This document shows positions 1 through 6,796 of a stretch of 11,817 bases of DNA, piece by piece. This stretch comes from an uncultured Bacillota bacterium (GTDB lineage Bacteria; Bacillota_I; Bacilli_A; Erysipelotrichales; Erysipelotrichaceae). The stretch's first letter is position 1. Every line of letters begins with the position of its first letter. The DNA lies in the NCBI GenBank assembly GCA_946619805.1, contig CAMOMM010000008.1:1-11817 (forward strand). Direction: 5' to 3'. The translations under genes were made by a program, and so were the position numbers. The notes below the pieces were generated by a model. The model was given only the letters and a program-made list of their open reading frames with translations, was not told where the DNA came from and ran no database searches.

Positions 1-32
1 TCCTCCATTATCTCTGATTTAATTATATTATA
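1..32 (-). promoter_or_regulatory. 5' signals of a minus-strand gene beyond the left edge
   Basis: Read on the minus strand, GGAGGA occupies positions 6-1, where a ribosome binding site would sit if a gene starts a few bases outside the window. Upstream are two overlapping TATAAT -10-like hexamers (27-22 and 32-27). No convincing -35 lies 16-18 bases upstream of either. A perfect TTGACA (65-60) is present but about 27 bases from the nearer -10, so it is probably not paired with it. The gene itself is not visible. Confidence 0.35.
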
Positions 33-84
33 TATTTTCGATTGATTGTTCAGATAAAATGTCAATAACACAAAGGAACAGAAC

Positions 85-122
85 AATATGTTAAAAGACC
101 TGATCGGCAATGATCGGGTCTT
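85..122 (-). terminator. Intrinsic terminator of the VanZ-VOC gene
   Basis: The arms 95-105 and 112-122 pair over 11 positions, one of them a G-U wobble, around a six-base loop. On the minus strand the hairpin is followed by TTTTAACATATT, a modest U-rich tail. The outer bases of the stem overlap the last bases of the VanZ-VOC stop codon (124-122), so the hairpin forms right at the end of the reading frame. Confidence 0.7.
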
Positions 123-1198
123 CATTCTTCAATAATGGTTATGCGGACACCGTCAGGCCCGTGAAAGCTGAAAGTCCTTAAACCGGTATAAGGGTCTGAC
201 TGATAAGGACCGGTAGAAATGCTGTATTTCTCCAGTCTTTCCTTAAGCTTTTCAGAATTGTTGCAGGCAATGGTGACAGTCTGCAGAGGAATAACTGTAA
301 GGTTATGGATGCATCTGATCTCAATCTGGGTTTTGCCGAATTCCAGCAGATAGTTCAGATCAACGGTTTCCTCATTTTTGACGGTTTTCAATAAGCGGAA
401 GCCAAGCCTGGTAACATAGAAATCAAAAATGGCATTACTGTCAGTTCCCAGTAAAGTGGTTCTGACCACATGTATCTTGTGCATGAATGGGTATAAAGCG
501 CGGGTACTGGCATTAAGACGCCACTTGCGGAATTCTCTGTAATCGTTCCTCCATTGCGGATGAGTGAGAATGTAGGCAACAGCGATATAAAGAGACCGCC
601 CAATGATTCCTCCCAGGGTGTTGGTTACGATGTCATCGAGGTCATAGAAACCGCGTCTGGTGACAAGCTGAATGTTTTCAATCAGTAATGAAGCCAGAAA
701 ACAGACAGGGAAGACTCTTTTTGTGACACTGCGGCGGAACCAGTCAAAAACATAAGGCAGCAGATAACCCATGGGGATGAACATGCATATGTTCATGTAG
801 ATCTGGGATATGCTTTCCGGATTTCGGATCCTTATGTGCTTCAGTGCCCGGGAAAAGCCGTTTGTAAATACTTCCTTTATGAACCCGAAGAAACCAAGGT
901 CGATCCTGATCGATTCACCGAGATCCTGAAACAGGGCAATATGCAACAGGTAGTCATCAGCGGCATCACGGGAAAAGAAAGTAACATAGCTGACCGCCCG
1001 CAGGTAAACACCGAACATGATGATCAGCAGTATCTTGCGGATGTGCAGCAGTCTGTCAGCATCTGAATTAGTACTGATCCCATCCGACAGGCTTATGCCA
1101 AGCTTTCTGCAGACAAGATGATCAAACCACGGCAGCATGAAAACCATGACGATGGTCAGAACTGTTACCATGATGTTGACTTTAAGACTTGTAAACAT
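122..1198 (-). CDS. VanZ-like membrane protein with C-terminal VOC/glyoxalase-like domain
   Basis: This 358-residue protein has two parts. Residues 1-212 are membrane-rich, with hydrophobic segments near 7-23, 54-72, 133-151, 163-178 and 192-212, and carry the VanZ signature: NICMFIPMG (136-144), then E174 and Q177, then YDLDDIVTNTLGG (185-197). Residues 241-358 resemble a VOC (glyoxalase/bleomycin-resistance) module. It begins IHVV, has FYVTRLGF (260-267) and IEIR (292-295), and ends DGVRITIIEE. H243, E293 and E357 could be metal ligands, but the position where many VOC proteins have a further His appears not to be one, so catalysis is uncertain. VanZ proteins are linked to teicoplanin and lipoglycopeptide resistance in some species; most have unknown function. 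The start is supported by AGGGG about eight bases upstream. The gene is monocistronic and divergent from the DUF2804 gene. The fusion is the odd feature. Confidence 0.8.
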   Translation of the reverse strand: MFTSLKVNIMVTVLTIVMVFMLPWFDHLVCRKLGISLSDGISTNSDADRLLHIRKILLIIMFGVYLRAVSYVTFFSRDAADDYLLHIALFQDLGESIRIDLGFFGFIKEVFTNGFSRALKHIRIRNPESISQIYMNICMFIPMGYLLPYVFDWFRRSVTKRVFPVCFLASLLIENIQLVTRRGFYDLDDIVTNTLGGIIGRSLYIAVAYILTHPQWRNDYREFRKWRLNASTRALYPFMHKIHVVRTTLLGTDSNAIFDFYVTRLGFRLLKTVKNEETVDLNYLLEFGKTQIEIRCIHNLTVIPLQTVTIACNNSEKLKERLEKYSISTGPYQSDPYTGLRTFSFHGPDGVRITIIEE

Positions 1199-1226
1199 AT
1201 ATAGACCCCTGAGTAAAACTATGAAA

Positions 1227-1255
1227 ATTATATAACAAATAGTGCTAAAATGAAA
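1227..1255 (-). promoter_or_regulatory. Probable promoter of the VanZ-VOC gene
   Basis: On the minus strand a perfect TATAAT (1232-1227) lies 17 bases downstream of TTTCAT (1255-1250), a weak -35. It is about 30 bases upstream of the start codon. The 105-base gap to the divergent DUF2804 gene must hold promoters for both. The plus-strand promoter is not clear: only TATAAA/TAAAAT (1270-1277) near the DUF2804 ribosome binding site stands out. Confidence 0.45.
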
Positions 1256-1303
1256 TCAGAGCCCAACGATATAAAATAATACAGCTTCAACGGAGGAATC
1301 AAC

Positions 1304-2329
1304 ATGAGCAGAAACCACGAAGTCACTAAGAGAGATCTCCTTTTAAATGCTGAAGGAGAACTGAGAGAACCGGGATGGTCCCGCTCTCTTGTTCAGAAAT
1401 ACGACCGCAGCATGATCAAAGCACCGAAATGGCGTATCAAGGAATGGGATTACTATCTTGTACTAACCGATAAATTTGCCGGAGCTTTTACCATATCTGA
1501 TGACGGCTATATCGGATTACAGTCGGTATCATTGCTTTATTTCGGTGAAAAGCCATGGGAGCATACGGAAACCGTGCTGAATCCTTTCCCGATGGGCAAA
1601 CTGAAACTGCCTTCAGACTCATCATCCGGTGTAACGGAATATAAGGATAAGAGACTGCAGATGAAGTTTGCGGTTGAGGGAAGCACCAGGCATATAACCT
1701 GTCACTTTGAAAACTTCTGGAACAACAAGCCGTTTGACTGTGACATCATTCTGAATCAGCCTCCGATGGAATCAATGGTAATTGCTACACCGTGGGATAA
1801 AAAACATGCATTCTATTATAATCAGAAAATCAACTGCATGCGTGCATCAGGCTATATGCAGTATGATGATGTGATCTATCAGTTCAAACCGGAAACGGAT
1901 TTTGGCACTCTGGACTGGGGCAGAGGTGTGTGGACCTATGACAACACCTGGTTCTGGGGTTCAGGAAATACCGATGTTAATGGCCATGCCTTTGGCTTCA
2001 ATATCGGTTACGGTTTTGGAAACACCAAAGCAGCTTCAGAGAATGTCATATTCTATGATGGCAAGGTTCATAAGCTTGATGATATAGTATTCCACATTCC
2101 GGAAAGCGGATATACCGATCCATGGAAGTTTACTTCTTCGGACGGACGCTTTGAAATGGATTTTGTTCCGGTACTGGACAGAGCAGCCAATCTTGACTTC
2201 AAGGTCATTGTTTCCGACCAGCATCAGGTATTCGGCAGGATGAGCGGAAAGGCCATACTTGATGATGGAACAGTGATTGAGATCAGAGATGTCATGTGCT
2301 TTGCGGAAAAAGTGCATAATAAGTATTAA
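1304..2329 (+). CDS. DUF2804 family protein
   Basis: This 341-residue soluble protein has no signal peptide and no membrane segment. It is recognised as DUF2804 from the N-terminal pattern LNAEGELREPGWSRSLV (14-30), followed by a region rich in aromatic residues. A conserved-looking block at 203-221 contains LDWGRGVWTYDNTWFWG, and a Gly-rich strand GFNIGYGFGN follows at 231-240. The many Trp, Tyr and short beta-like stretches suggest an all-beta fold similar to lipocalin-like or carbohydrate-binding sheets, but that is inference. The biochemical role of the family is unknown to me. The start is fixed by GGAGGA (1292-1297), six bases before the ATG. It stands alone with its own terminator, so its neighbours give no functional clue. 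Confidence 0.85.
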   Translation: MSRNHEVTKRDLLLNAEGELREPGWSRSLVQKYDRSMIKAPKWRIKEWDYYLVLTDKFAGAFTISDDGYIGLQSVSLLYFGEKPWEHTETVLNPFPMGKLKLPSDSSSGVTEYKDKRLQMKFAVEGSTRHITCHFENFWNNKPFDCDIILNQPPMESMVIATPWDKKHAFYYNQKINCMRASGYMQYDDVIYQFKPETDFGTLDWGRGVWTYDNTWFWGSGNTDVNGHAFGFNIGYGFGNTKAASENVIFYDGKVHKLDDIVFHIPESGYTDPWKFTSSDGRFEMDFVPVLDRAANLDFKVIVSDQHQVFGRMSGKAILDDGTVIEIRDVMCFAEKVHNKY

Positions 2330-2345
2330 ATCATTCAGATCATTG

Positions 2346-2377
2346 ATATCCACCGTCGGTTAACGGTGGATATTTTG
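2346..2377 (+). terminator. Intrinsic terminator after the DUF2804 gene
   Basis: A perfect 11-bp inverted repeat (2346-2356 with 2363-2373) encloses a six-base loop and runs into a short TTTT tract (2373-2376). It begins 17 bases after the DUF2804 stop codon and isolates that gene from lrgAB. Confidence 0.85.
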
Positions 2378-2402
2378 TACTGTTTACGGGTATACTGTTT
2401 TA
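2378..2402 (+). repeat. Direct repeat upstream of lrgAB
   Basis: TACTGTTTA at 2378-2386 recurs as TACTGTTTTA at 2393-2402, start to start 15 bases. The repeat lies between the DUF2804 terminator and the lrgA ribosome binding site, in the only room available for the lrgAB promoter. No clean -35/-10 pair is visible there (TATGAT at 2403-2408 is the best -10 candidate). lrgAB operons are often controlled by LytTR-type regulators that bind direct repeats, but those repeats are usually spaced about two helical turns apart. Confidence 0.35.
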
Positions 2403-2432
2403 TATGATGCTTTGCATCGGGGGGTGAGTGCC

Positions 2433-2792
2433 ATGAAATATCTGAAACAGATGCTGATAATAATATCCGTCTCCCTGCTGGGCGAGCTGCTGCACCGGCT
2501 GCTTCCATTGCCTGTGCCGGCCAGTATTTACGGAATAGTGGGAATGTTCATACTGTTATATACCGGTCTGCTCAAGGTCGATCAGATCAGGGAAACTTCA
2601 TCTTTCCTGATTGAGATCATGCCGGTCATGTTCATTCCGGCAGCTGTAGGTCTGATCAGCTCCTGGGATGTATTGAAGGCACACTGGTTAAGCTATGTGA
2701 CAGTTACGCTTGTTTCTACTGTATTAGTCATGGCGGTCAGCGGTCTTGTTACTCAGGCTGTAATTGGAAAAGGAGGCAGGGGAAATGAATAA
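2433..2792 (+). CDS. lrgA: LrgA/CidA family membrane protein
   Basis: This 119-residue protein is the small partner of LrgB. Four hydrophobic segments are visible (about 5-21, 28-46, 58-76 and 84-107), and PLPVPASIYGIVGMFILLY (25-43) is the typical CidA/LrgA core. The family was first described as holin-like modulators of murein hydrolase activity in Staphylococcus. Homologues in Bacillus (PftAB/YsbAB) and Streptococcus act in pyruvate uptake, so transport is a reasonable alternative role. I chose ATG 2433 because GGGGGGTGA (2419-2427) lies just upstream as a ribosome binding site. Reading could start earlier at TTG 2412 or GTG 2424, but those lie before or inside that site. The end overlaps the lrgB start by eight bases. 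Confidence 0.88.
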   Translation: MKYLKQMLIIISVSLLGELLHRLLPLPVPASIYGIVGMFILLYTGLLKVDQIRETSSFLIEIMPVMFIPAAVGLISSWDVLKAHWLSYVTVTLVSTVLVMAVSGLVTQAVIGKGGRGNE

Positions 2793-3477
2793 CATTCTCA
2801 GTTCTTCAACCTTCTTCGGCTTATTTCTGACCCTGGCAGCCTATGTACTGGCAATGGGAATAAAGAAAAGATTTAAAAGCGGACTGATAAATCCTCTGCT
2901 GATTGCGATAGTATTATGCATAGCTGTTCTGTTATTATTGAGAATTGACTATGACACATACAATCAGGGAGCAAAATACATCAGTGTATTGCTGACACCG
3001 GCAACGGTATGTCTGGCAGTACCGCTGTATACTCAGCTGGAAAAGCTGAAAAATAACTTCCGGGCTATCATGGCAGGAATTATTTCAGGGGTTGTAACTT
3101 CTCTTGGATCCATATTACTGATGGGAAAGGTGTTTGGTTTCTCCCGTGAAGAATATGTAACATTTTTGCCTAAATCCATTACCACAGCCATTGGAATGAG
3201 CGTTTCCGAGGAACTGGGCGGTTATGTGGCAATAACCGTAACGGTGATCATTCTGACAGGCGTGTTTGGCAACATCATATGTGAAGCGGTACTGAAACTG
3301 TTCTCCATCCGTAACAGAATTGCCAAGGGAATAGCGATCGGAACGGCTTCCCATGCCATAGGAACTTCCAAGGCAATGGAAATCGGAGAAATTGAAGGAG
3401 CCATGAGTTCCCTGTCCATTGTGGTATCCGGTATACTGACTGTCATACTGGCCTCAATGTTTGCGGGATTGTATTAG
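2785..3477 (+). CDS. lrgB: LrgB family membrane protein
   Basis: This 230-residue polytopic membrane protein carries the diagnostic LrgB/CidB motifs: LTPATVCLAVPLY (70-82), PKSITTAIG (129-137) and GTASHAIGTSKA (186-197). The rest is hydrophobic segments with short loops, and the length is normal for the family. With LrgA it probably forms a membrane transport complex. Relatives move pyruvate in Bacillus and Streptococcus, and the plant relative PLGG1 moves glycolate/glycerate. ATG 2785 is preferred over the upstream TTG 2764 because AGGAGG (2771-2776) sits eight bases before the ATG. The overlap ATGAATAA with the lrgA stop implies coupled translation and a fixed ratio of the two proteins. Confidence 0.92.
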   Translation: MNNILSSSTFFGLFLTLAAYVLAMGIKKRFKSGLINPLLIAIVLCIAVLLLLRIDYDTYNQGAKYISVLLTPATVCLAVPLYTQLEKLKNNFRAIMAGIISGVVTSLGSILLMGKVFGFSREEYVTFLPKSITTAIGMSVSEELGGYVAITVTVIILTGVFGNIICEAVLKLFSIRNRIAKGIAIGTASHAIGTSKAMEIGEIEGAMSSLSIVVSGILTVILASMFAGLY

Positions 3478-3486
3478 AAACAATTT

Positions 3487-3510
3487 AAAAGGGCAGAAAG
3501 CTGCCCTTTT
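3487..3510. terminator. Bidirectional terminator between lrgB and the glycosyltransferase gene
   Basis: GGGCAG (3491-3496) pairs with CTGCCC (3501-3506) around AAAG. It is flanked by AAAA on the left and TTTT on the right, extending the stem to ten pairs and giving a U tract on either strand. It lies 9 bases after the lrgB stop and about 22 bases after the convergent glycosyltransferase stop, so it can serve both. Confidence 0.88.
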
Positions 3511-3532
3511 ACTGTGGTTCTGTCTCATAAAA

Positions 3533-4846
3533 TTACAAATATCTGTCCAGCATGTCGTATAAACGGCTGTTGACATCTTCACCGATCTTTCGGGTCTTAT
3601 CAATCGTGTTGACAATATCTGCCCACAGGGAGAAGAAGTTATCGAGGACCGTACTGTTTTCATCAAACAGCGTCGGTTTGTGATACTGAACATTGTCGAT
3701 GACATATCTGTATCTTTCCACAGCCCTGGCAACACTGTCGTCCCAGGAACAGTAGATCTGATTCATGGCGTTTTCACCGATGGTGTGCATGTAGGAGAGA
3801 TTGTCTCCAAGCTTAACCAGTAAATCAGTCAGGCTTTCACTGTTTTCTTCTATTAACAGAGCATTTTCATCACCGGTAACATCTTCGGCGGCACAGCTGT
3901 CCTTGATCAGCACGCTTCCCAGACCGGAAGCCGCAGCTTCTCTTACAACGATGCCGTTGGTATCAAAGGTTGACGGGAACAGGAACAGATCGCAGCTGGA
4001 ATAAATGTCTCTTAATCTCTCGCGGTCTCTGATCGGACCGGTAAAAATACATTTCTCAAAGATGCCTTTTTCAATGGCATAATCCTGAATGTCTATTCTG
4101 TCAGCTCCATCACCTACAAACATCATGCGGTAATCCATTCCTCTGGAGGAAAGATTTCTTAAGGCATCAATGATGATCTTAATGCCCTTATACCACTGCA
4201 TTCTTCCGACAAACAGGAAGACAGGACAGTTTTCCGGAAGAAGATATTCCTGTCTTATCCGGTTAATGCGGTCACGGCTTACCTTTCCCTTAGGAAGGTC
4301 AACTCCGTTTGTCATGACAATGTAGTCACCCTTATATCCCATGGACTTCAGGTTTTCCCCAGCACCTCTGGATACGACCCATACTTCATCGACTGCTTCG
4401 ATGTTTTTGATCAGAGTTGAAATGGCCGTATTCTGAATCAGACGGAAATTGATGGCTTTTTTCAGTTCAATGTCAAACTTGGTGTGATAAGTCATTATGA
4501 TCGGCTTATGATTGGTGTTTCTGACAATTCTGGCCAGAATGGTAGAGGCAATGGGACAGTGAGAGTGAATAATATCTATGTCCTTGTTGCTTAAACGAGC
4601 CAGATAACTGACGTCCAGAGGCATGCCGGCACGGTAACCGACCAGTTTGGTGGTGTTAATGCTTGGATAACGCATTACCTCAAAAGGATAATCATCCGTG
4701 ACACCAGGATAGTCAGGTGTTGAAACAATGGCGTGCCCGTATTTTTCTTCTATGATTGAAGCATAGTTGACAACAGTGTTTGCTACCCCATCAATCAGAG
4801 GAGGGAAGGAATCGTTCATCAGACATACATTGATCTTTTCTTTCAT
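3533..4846 (-). CDS. GT4 family glycosyltransferase
   Basis: This 437-residue GT-B fold glycosyltransferase has no signal peptide. The N-terminal acceptor domain has SFPPLIDGVANTV (13-25), HSHCP (94-98) and TYHTKFD (119-125). The C-terminal nucleotide-sugar domain has LFVGRMQWYKG (211-221), FVGDGADR (243-250), and the segment LFPSTFDTNGIVVREAAASG (289-308). The GT4 EX7E motif appears there as D295-X7-E303. The layout resembles enzymes that glucosylate diacylglycerol or other membrane lipids, and the HTKFD segment fits that group, but acceptor and donor cannot be told from sequence alone. The last 50 or so residues (385-437) extend beyond the usual GT-B core and look helical. AAGGAG eight bases upstream supports the start. 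It is transcribed alone from its own promoter (4900-4872). Confidence 0.88.
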   Translation of the reverse strand: MKEKINVCLMNDSFPPLIDGVANTVVNYASIIEEKYGHAIVSTPDYPGVTDDYPFEVMRYPSINTTKLVGYRAGMPLDVSYLARLSNKDIDIIHSHCPIASTILARIVRNTNHKPIIMTYHTKFDIELKKAINFRLIQNTAISTLIKNIEAVDEVWVVSRGAGENLKSMGYKGDYIVMTNGVDLPKGKVSRDRINRIRQEYLLPENCPVFLFVGRMQWYKGIKIIIDALRNLSSRGMDYRMMFVGDGADRIDIQDYAIEKGIFEKCIFTGPIRDRERLRDIYSSCDLFLFPSTFDTNGIVVREAAASGLGSVLIKDSCAAEDVTGDENALLIEENSESLTDLLVKLGDNLSYMHTIGENAMNQIYCSWDDSVARAVERYRYVIDNVQYHKPTLFDENSTVLDNFFSLWADIVNTIDKTRKIGEDVNSRLYDMLDRYL

Positions 4847-4871
4847 AAATAGCTCCTTGTTCGCTTAAGTA

Positions 4872-4900
4872 ATTATAAGAAAGAAAGCCGGTAATGTAAA
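4872..4900 (-). promoter_or_regulatory. Promoter of the glycosyltransferase gene
   Basis: On the minus strand TTTACA (4900-4895, five of six matches to TTGACA) is 17 bases upstream of a perfect TATAAT (4877-4872). The expected start of transcription is near 4865, giving a leader of about 20 bases that contains the ribosome binding site AAGGAG. The -35 hexamer lies almost entirely in the loop of the terminator that ends the upstream operon, and the spacer is one arm of its stem. Confidence 0.7.
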
Positions 4901-4913
4901 CCGGCGTTTCTTT
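4880..4913 (-). terminator. Intrinsic terminator of the tmk-holB-ricT operon
   Basis: GCCGGT (4887-4892) pairs with ACCGGC (4900-4905) around a seven-base loop. The stem continues as GAAA/TTTC and AAA/TTT outside a single bulged base (4906). On the minus strand it is followed by a T-rich stretch (TTTCTTTCTTATAA). It lies 10 bases past the ricT stop. Confidence 0.75.
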
Positions 4914-4922
4914 AAGTCGTAA

Positions 4923-5804
4923 TTAATCTTCAGTTTCCTCAGCCCGCTCGCTGTTGTCCGGTGCATCTTCAATATGCAGATGCGCCTTCAGCTCTGCCAA
5001 AGTCATGTCAACGGCGTTTTCACGGTTGGCAATGTGTACAGTCTGATTCAGCAGATTCATGCTGGTAATGCGGTATCTCTGTCCCTGATATTCCACGGAG
5101 GCATTCAGCTTCGGTAAGCCTTTGCGCATGCACTTGTAGTTGTCGTCCTCGTACTTGAGACAGCACATCAGTTTTCCGCACTGGCCGGACAGTTTCTGAG
5201 TGTTGAGTGCCAATAACTGATTCTTGGCCATGTTGATCGATACGATGTCAAAGTCGTCAAGGAAACGTGAACAGCAGGTTTCCATGCCGCAGGTTCCCAG
5301 TCCGCCGATGATCTTGGCCTTGTCTCTGGCTCCGATCTGGCGCAGTTCAATGCGGCACTTGAAAATGGCGGCCAGTTTCTTTAACAGTTCACGGAAGTCG
5401 ACCCTGTCGTCAGCGACATAGGAGAAAATGATCTTTGATCTGTCCAGAGTATATTCTGTCGAGATAAGATACATTTCAAGACCTAATTCATCAATGCACT
5501 TCTGGCACTGTTTGGTAGCCTCAACGGTATCCTGCTTGTTTCTGGCATCATTTTCAATGTCATGTCTGGTTGCCTTTCTGGTTATAGGCTTAAGAGTCAG
5601 ATTGGAAGAATAGGTGGAAAAAGGACGCAGGTCACTGATCATTTCACCCAATTCAATTCCTCTGACGGTTTCAACAACAACTTTATCACCATACTTCATG
5701 GTTTCGTCATTGGTTCCGAAATTATATGCCTTCTTTGAGCTGGAGAATTTTATTGATACAACGTATTTGAATTCCTGTTCTTTCAGGTTTTCCTGTTCGC
5801 TCAT
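4923..5804 (-). CDS. ricT: RicT (YaaT), PSP1-domain regulator of RNA processing
   Basis: This 293-residue protein matches the RicT/YaaT family (PSP1 C-terminal domain). Diagnostic blocks are YVVSIKFSSSKKAY (14-27), KIIGGLGTCGMETCCSRF (164-181) and LSGQCGKLMCCLKYE (205-219). The Cys clusters C172/C177/C178 and C209/C214/C215 are as in Bacillus RicT, which with RicA and RicF forms a complex carrying [4Fe-4S] clusters. That complex works with RNase Y in maturation of many mRNAs and affects sporulation, competence and biofilm phenotypes. RicA and RicF are not in this window. The C-terminal 20 residues are acidic and probably disordered. Its ATG overlaps the holB stop as ATGA, and a strong GGGAGGTG precedes it, so it is translated both by coupling and from its own site. 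It is the last gene of the operon. Confidence 0.93.
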   Translation of the reverse strand: MSEQENLKEQEFKYVVSIKFSSSKKAYNFGTNDETMKYGDKVVVETVRGIELGEMISDLRPFSTYSSNLTLKPITRKATRHDIENDARNKQDTVEATKQCQKCIDELGLEMYLISTEYTLDRSKIIFSYVADDRVDFRELLKKLAAIFKCRIELRQIGARDKAKIIGGLGTCGMETCCSRFLDDFDIVSINMAKNQLLALNTQKLSGQCGKLMCCLKYEDDNYKCMRKGLPKLNASVEYQGQRYRITSMNLLNQTVHIANRENAVDMTLAELKAHLHIEDAPDNSERAEETED

Positions 5805-6796
5805 GAAGCACCTCCCATCATTTTATACAGCATCTGGTCTGTAAGAAGACCGATATTGGCGGCTCTGTTCAGAGCATCTCTGGTTTCGGAGATGGTCTGA
5901 AGGAAAGAAGTAAAATCAAAGTTTTTCTCCGCTGCGGTTTTCAGCAGAGAAGCCCAGCTTTCATCATCTGACTGATGTCCGCTGAAGTAATCATTAACGA
6001 AAATGTCGGCTATGTCAAGAAAAAAACCAAAAGTATCGCGGTCCTTACGGCGGTCACCATCCTTTGTGGAATCCTTAAACCCGTATTCCTGCAGGTAGAT
6101 GATCCCGTTTTTAGGCCCCTTGAGATATTCAAACATGAATTCAGTAAAGTGATACAGGGCACTTTGGTAGGATTCATCGTCTTTCATTGAGACGATATCA
6201 GCCGGAGAGTTGACCAGCTGGGATACGATGTGAGCATTAAGCTCATCAAGACCGCTGTCCAGTGCCTTTCGAAAGTAAACATCCTTACTGAGAGGCTTGA
6301 AGTTGATGACCTGACATCTGGAGGCAATGGTTGGAAGGACATTGTCCAGAGATGTGGTAATGAAAATGCCGGTCAGATTGGCAGAAGGCTCTTCTATGAA
6401 CTTCAGCAGACTGTTGGCTGCCTTTAAGGTCATGTTTTCACAGCTGTTGATGATGAAGATCTTTCTTCCGGCTTTTTCCAGAGCAGTCTGGGCAAACTGG
6501 TACTGAAGATTCATGATCCGCTCACCCTTGATGGATTCTTTTGATCCGTCAATCAGAATGTAGTCGGCGTAGTTGTTTTCTTCAATTCTGATGCATTGAA
6601 TGCATTGCTGGCAAGCCCAGCCGTCAGTACGGTCAGGACAGACAAGGCTCTGAGCCAGTAAGACAGCCGTCTCAAATTTGGAAGTACCGGTCGGCCCCAC
6701 AAATAAATAACAATGCGACAGAGAATCATTCTTAAGAGCATTGTGCAGGGTCTGATATACAACTGGCTGTAAGCTCTGCAGTTCGGTTTTATTCAT
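5801..6796 (-). CDS. holB: DNA polymerase III delta-prime subunit
   Basis: This 331-residue AAA+ clamp-loader subunit helps load the sliding clamp at the replication fork. Visible features are a P-loop-like GPTGTSKF (34-41), a four-Cys zinc module (C53, C62, C65, C68), LKAANSLLKFIEEP (124-137), and the SRC motif (159-161) that supplies an arginine finger to a neighbouring subunit. The P-loop is degenerate: the usual GKT/GKS is SKF, as expected for delta-prime, which serves as a stator rather than an ATPase. The ATG overlaps the tmk stop by eight bases (ATGAATAA), and there is no clear ribosome binding site, so translation is probably coupled to tmk. It lies directly after tmk; in Bacillus darA (yaaQ) and yaaR lie between them. 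Confidence 0.93.
   Translation of the reverse strand: MNKTELQSLQPVVYQTLHNALKNDSLSHCYLFVGPTGTSKFETAVLLAQSLVCPDRTDGWACQQCIQCIRIEENNYADYILIDGSKESIKGERIMNLQYQFAQTALEKAGRKIFIINSCENMTLKAANSLLKFIEEPSANLTGIFITTSLDNVLPTIASRCQVINFKPLSKDVYFRKALDSGLDELNAHIVSQLVNSPADIVSMKDDESYQSALYHFTEFMFEYLKGPKNGIIYLQEYGFKDSTKDGDRRKDRDTFGFFLDIADIFVNDYFSGHQSDDESWASLLKTAAEKNFDFTSFLQTISETRDALNRAANIGLLTDQMLYKMMGGAS

Noticed and set aside
60..65. Perfect TTGACA on the minus strand as -35 of the left-edge gene
   Set aside because: The nearest TATAAT is about 27 bases away, too far for a normal promoter.
836..1066. Open frame of 76 codons on the plus strand
   Set aside because: It lies opposite the VanZ-VOC gene and has no family resemblance or initiation signals.
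2036..2353. Open frame of 105 codons on the minus strand
   Set aside because: It lies opposite the DUF2804 gene, has no ribosome binding site, and starts in the terminator hairpin.
2374..2388. cre-like site (reverse orientation) upstream of lrgA
   Set aside because: Four mismatches to the consensus, including core positions.
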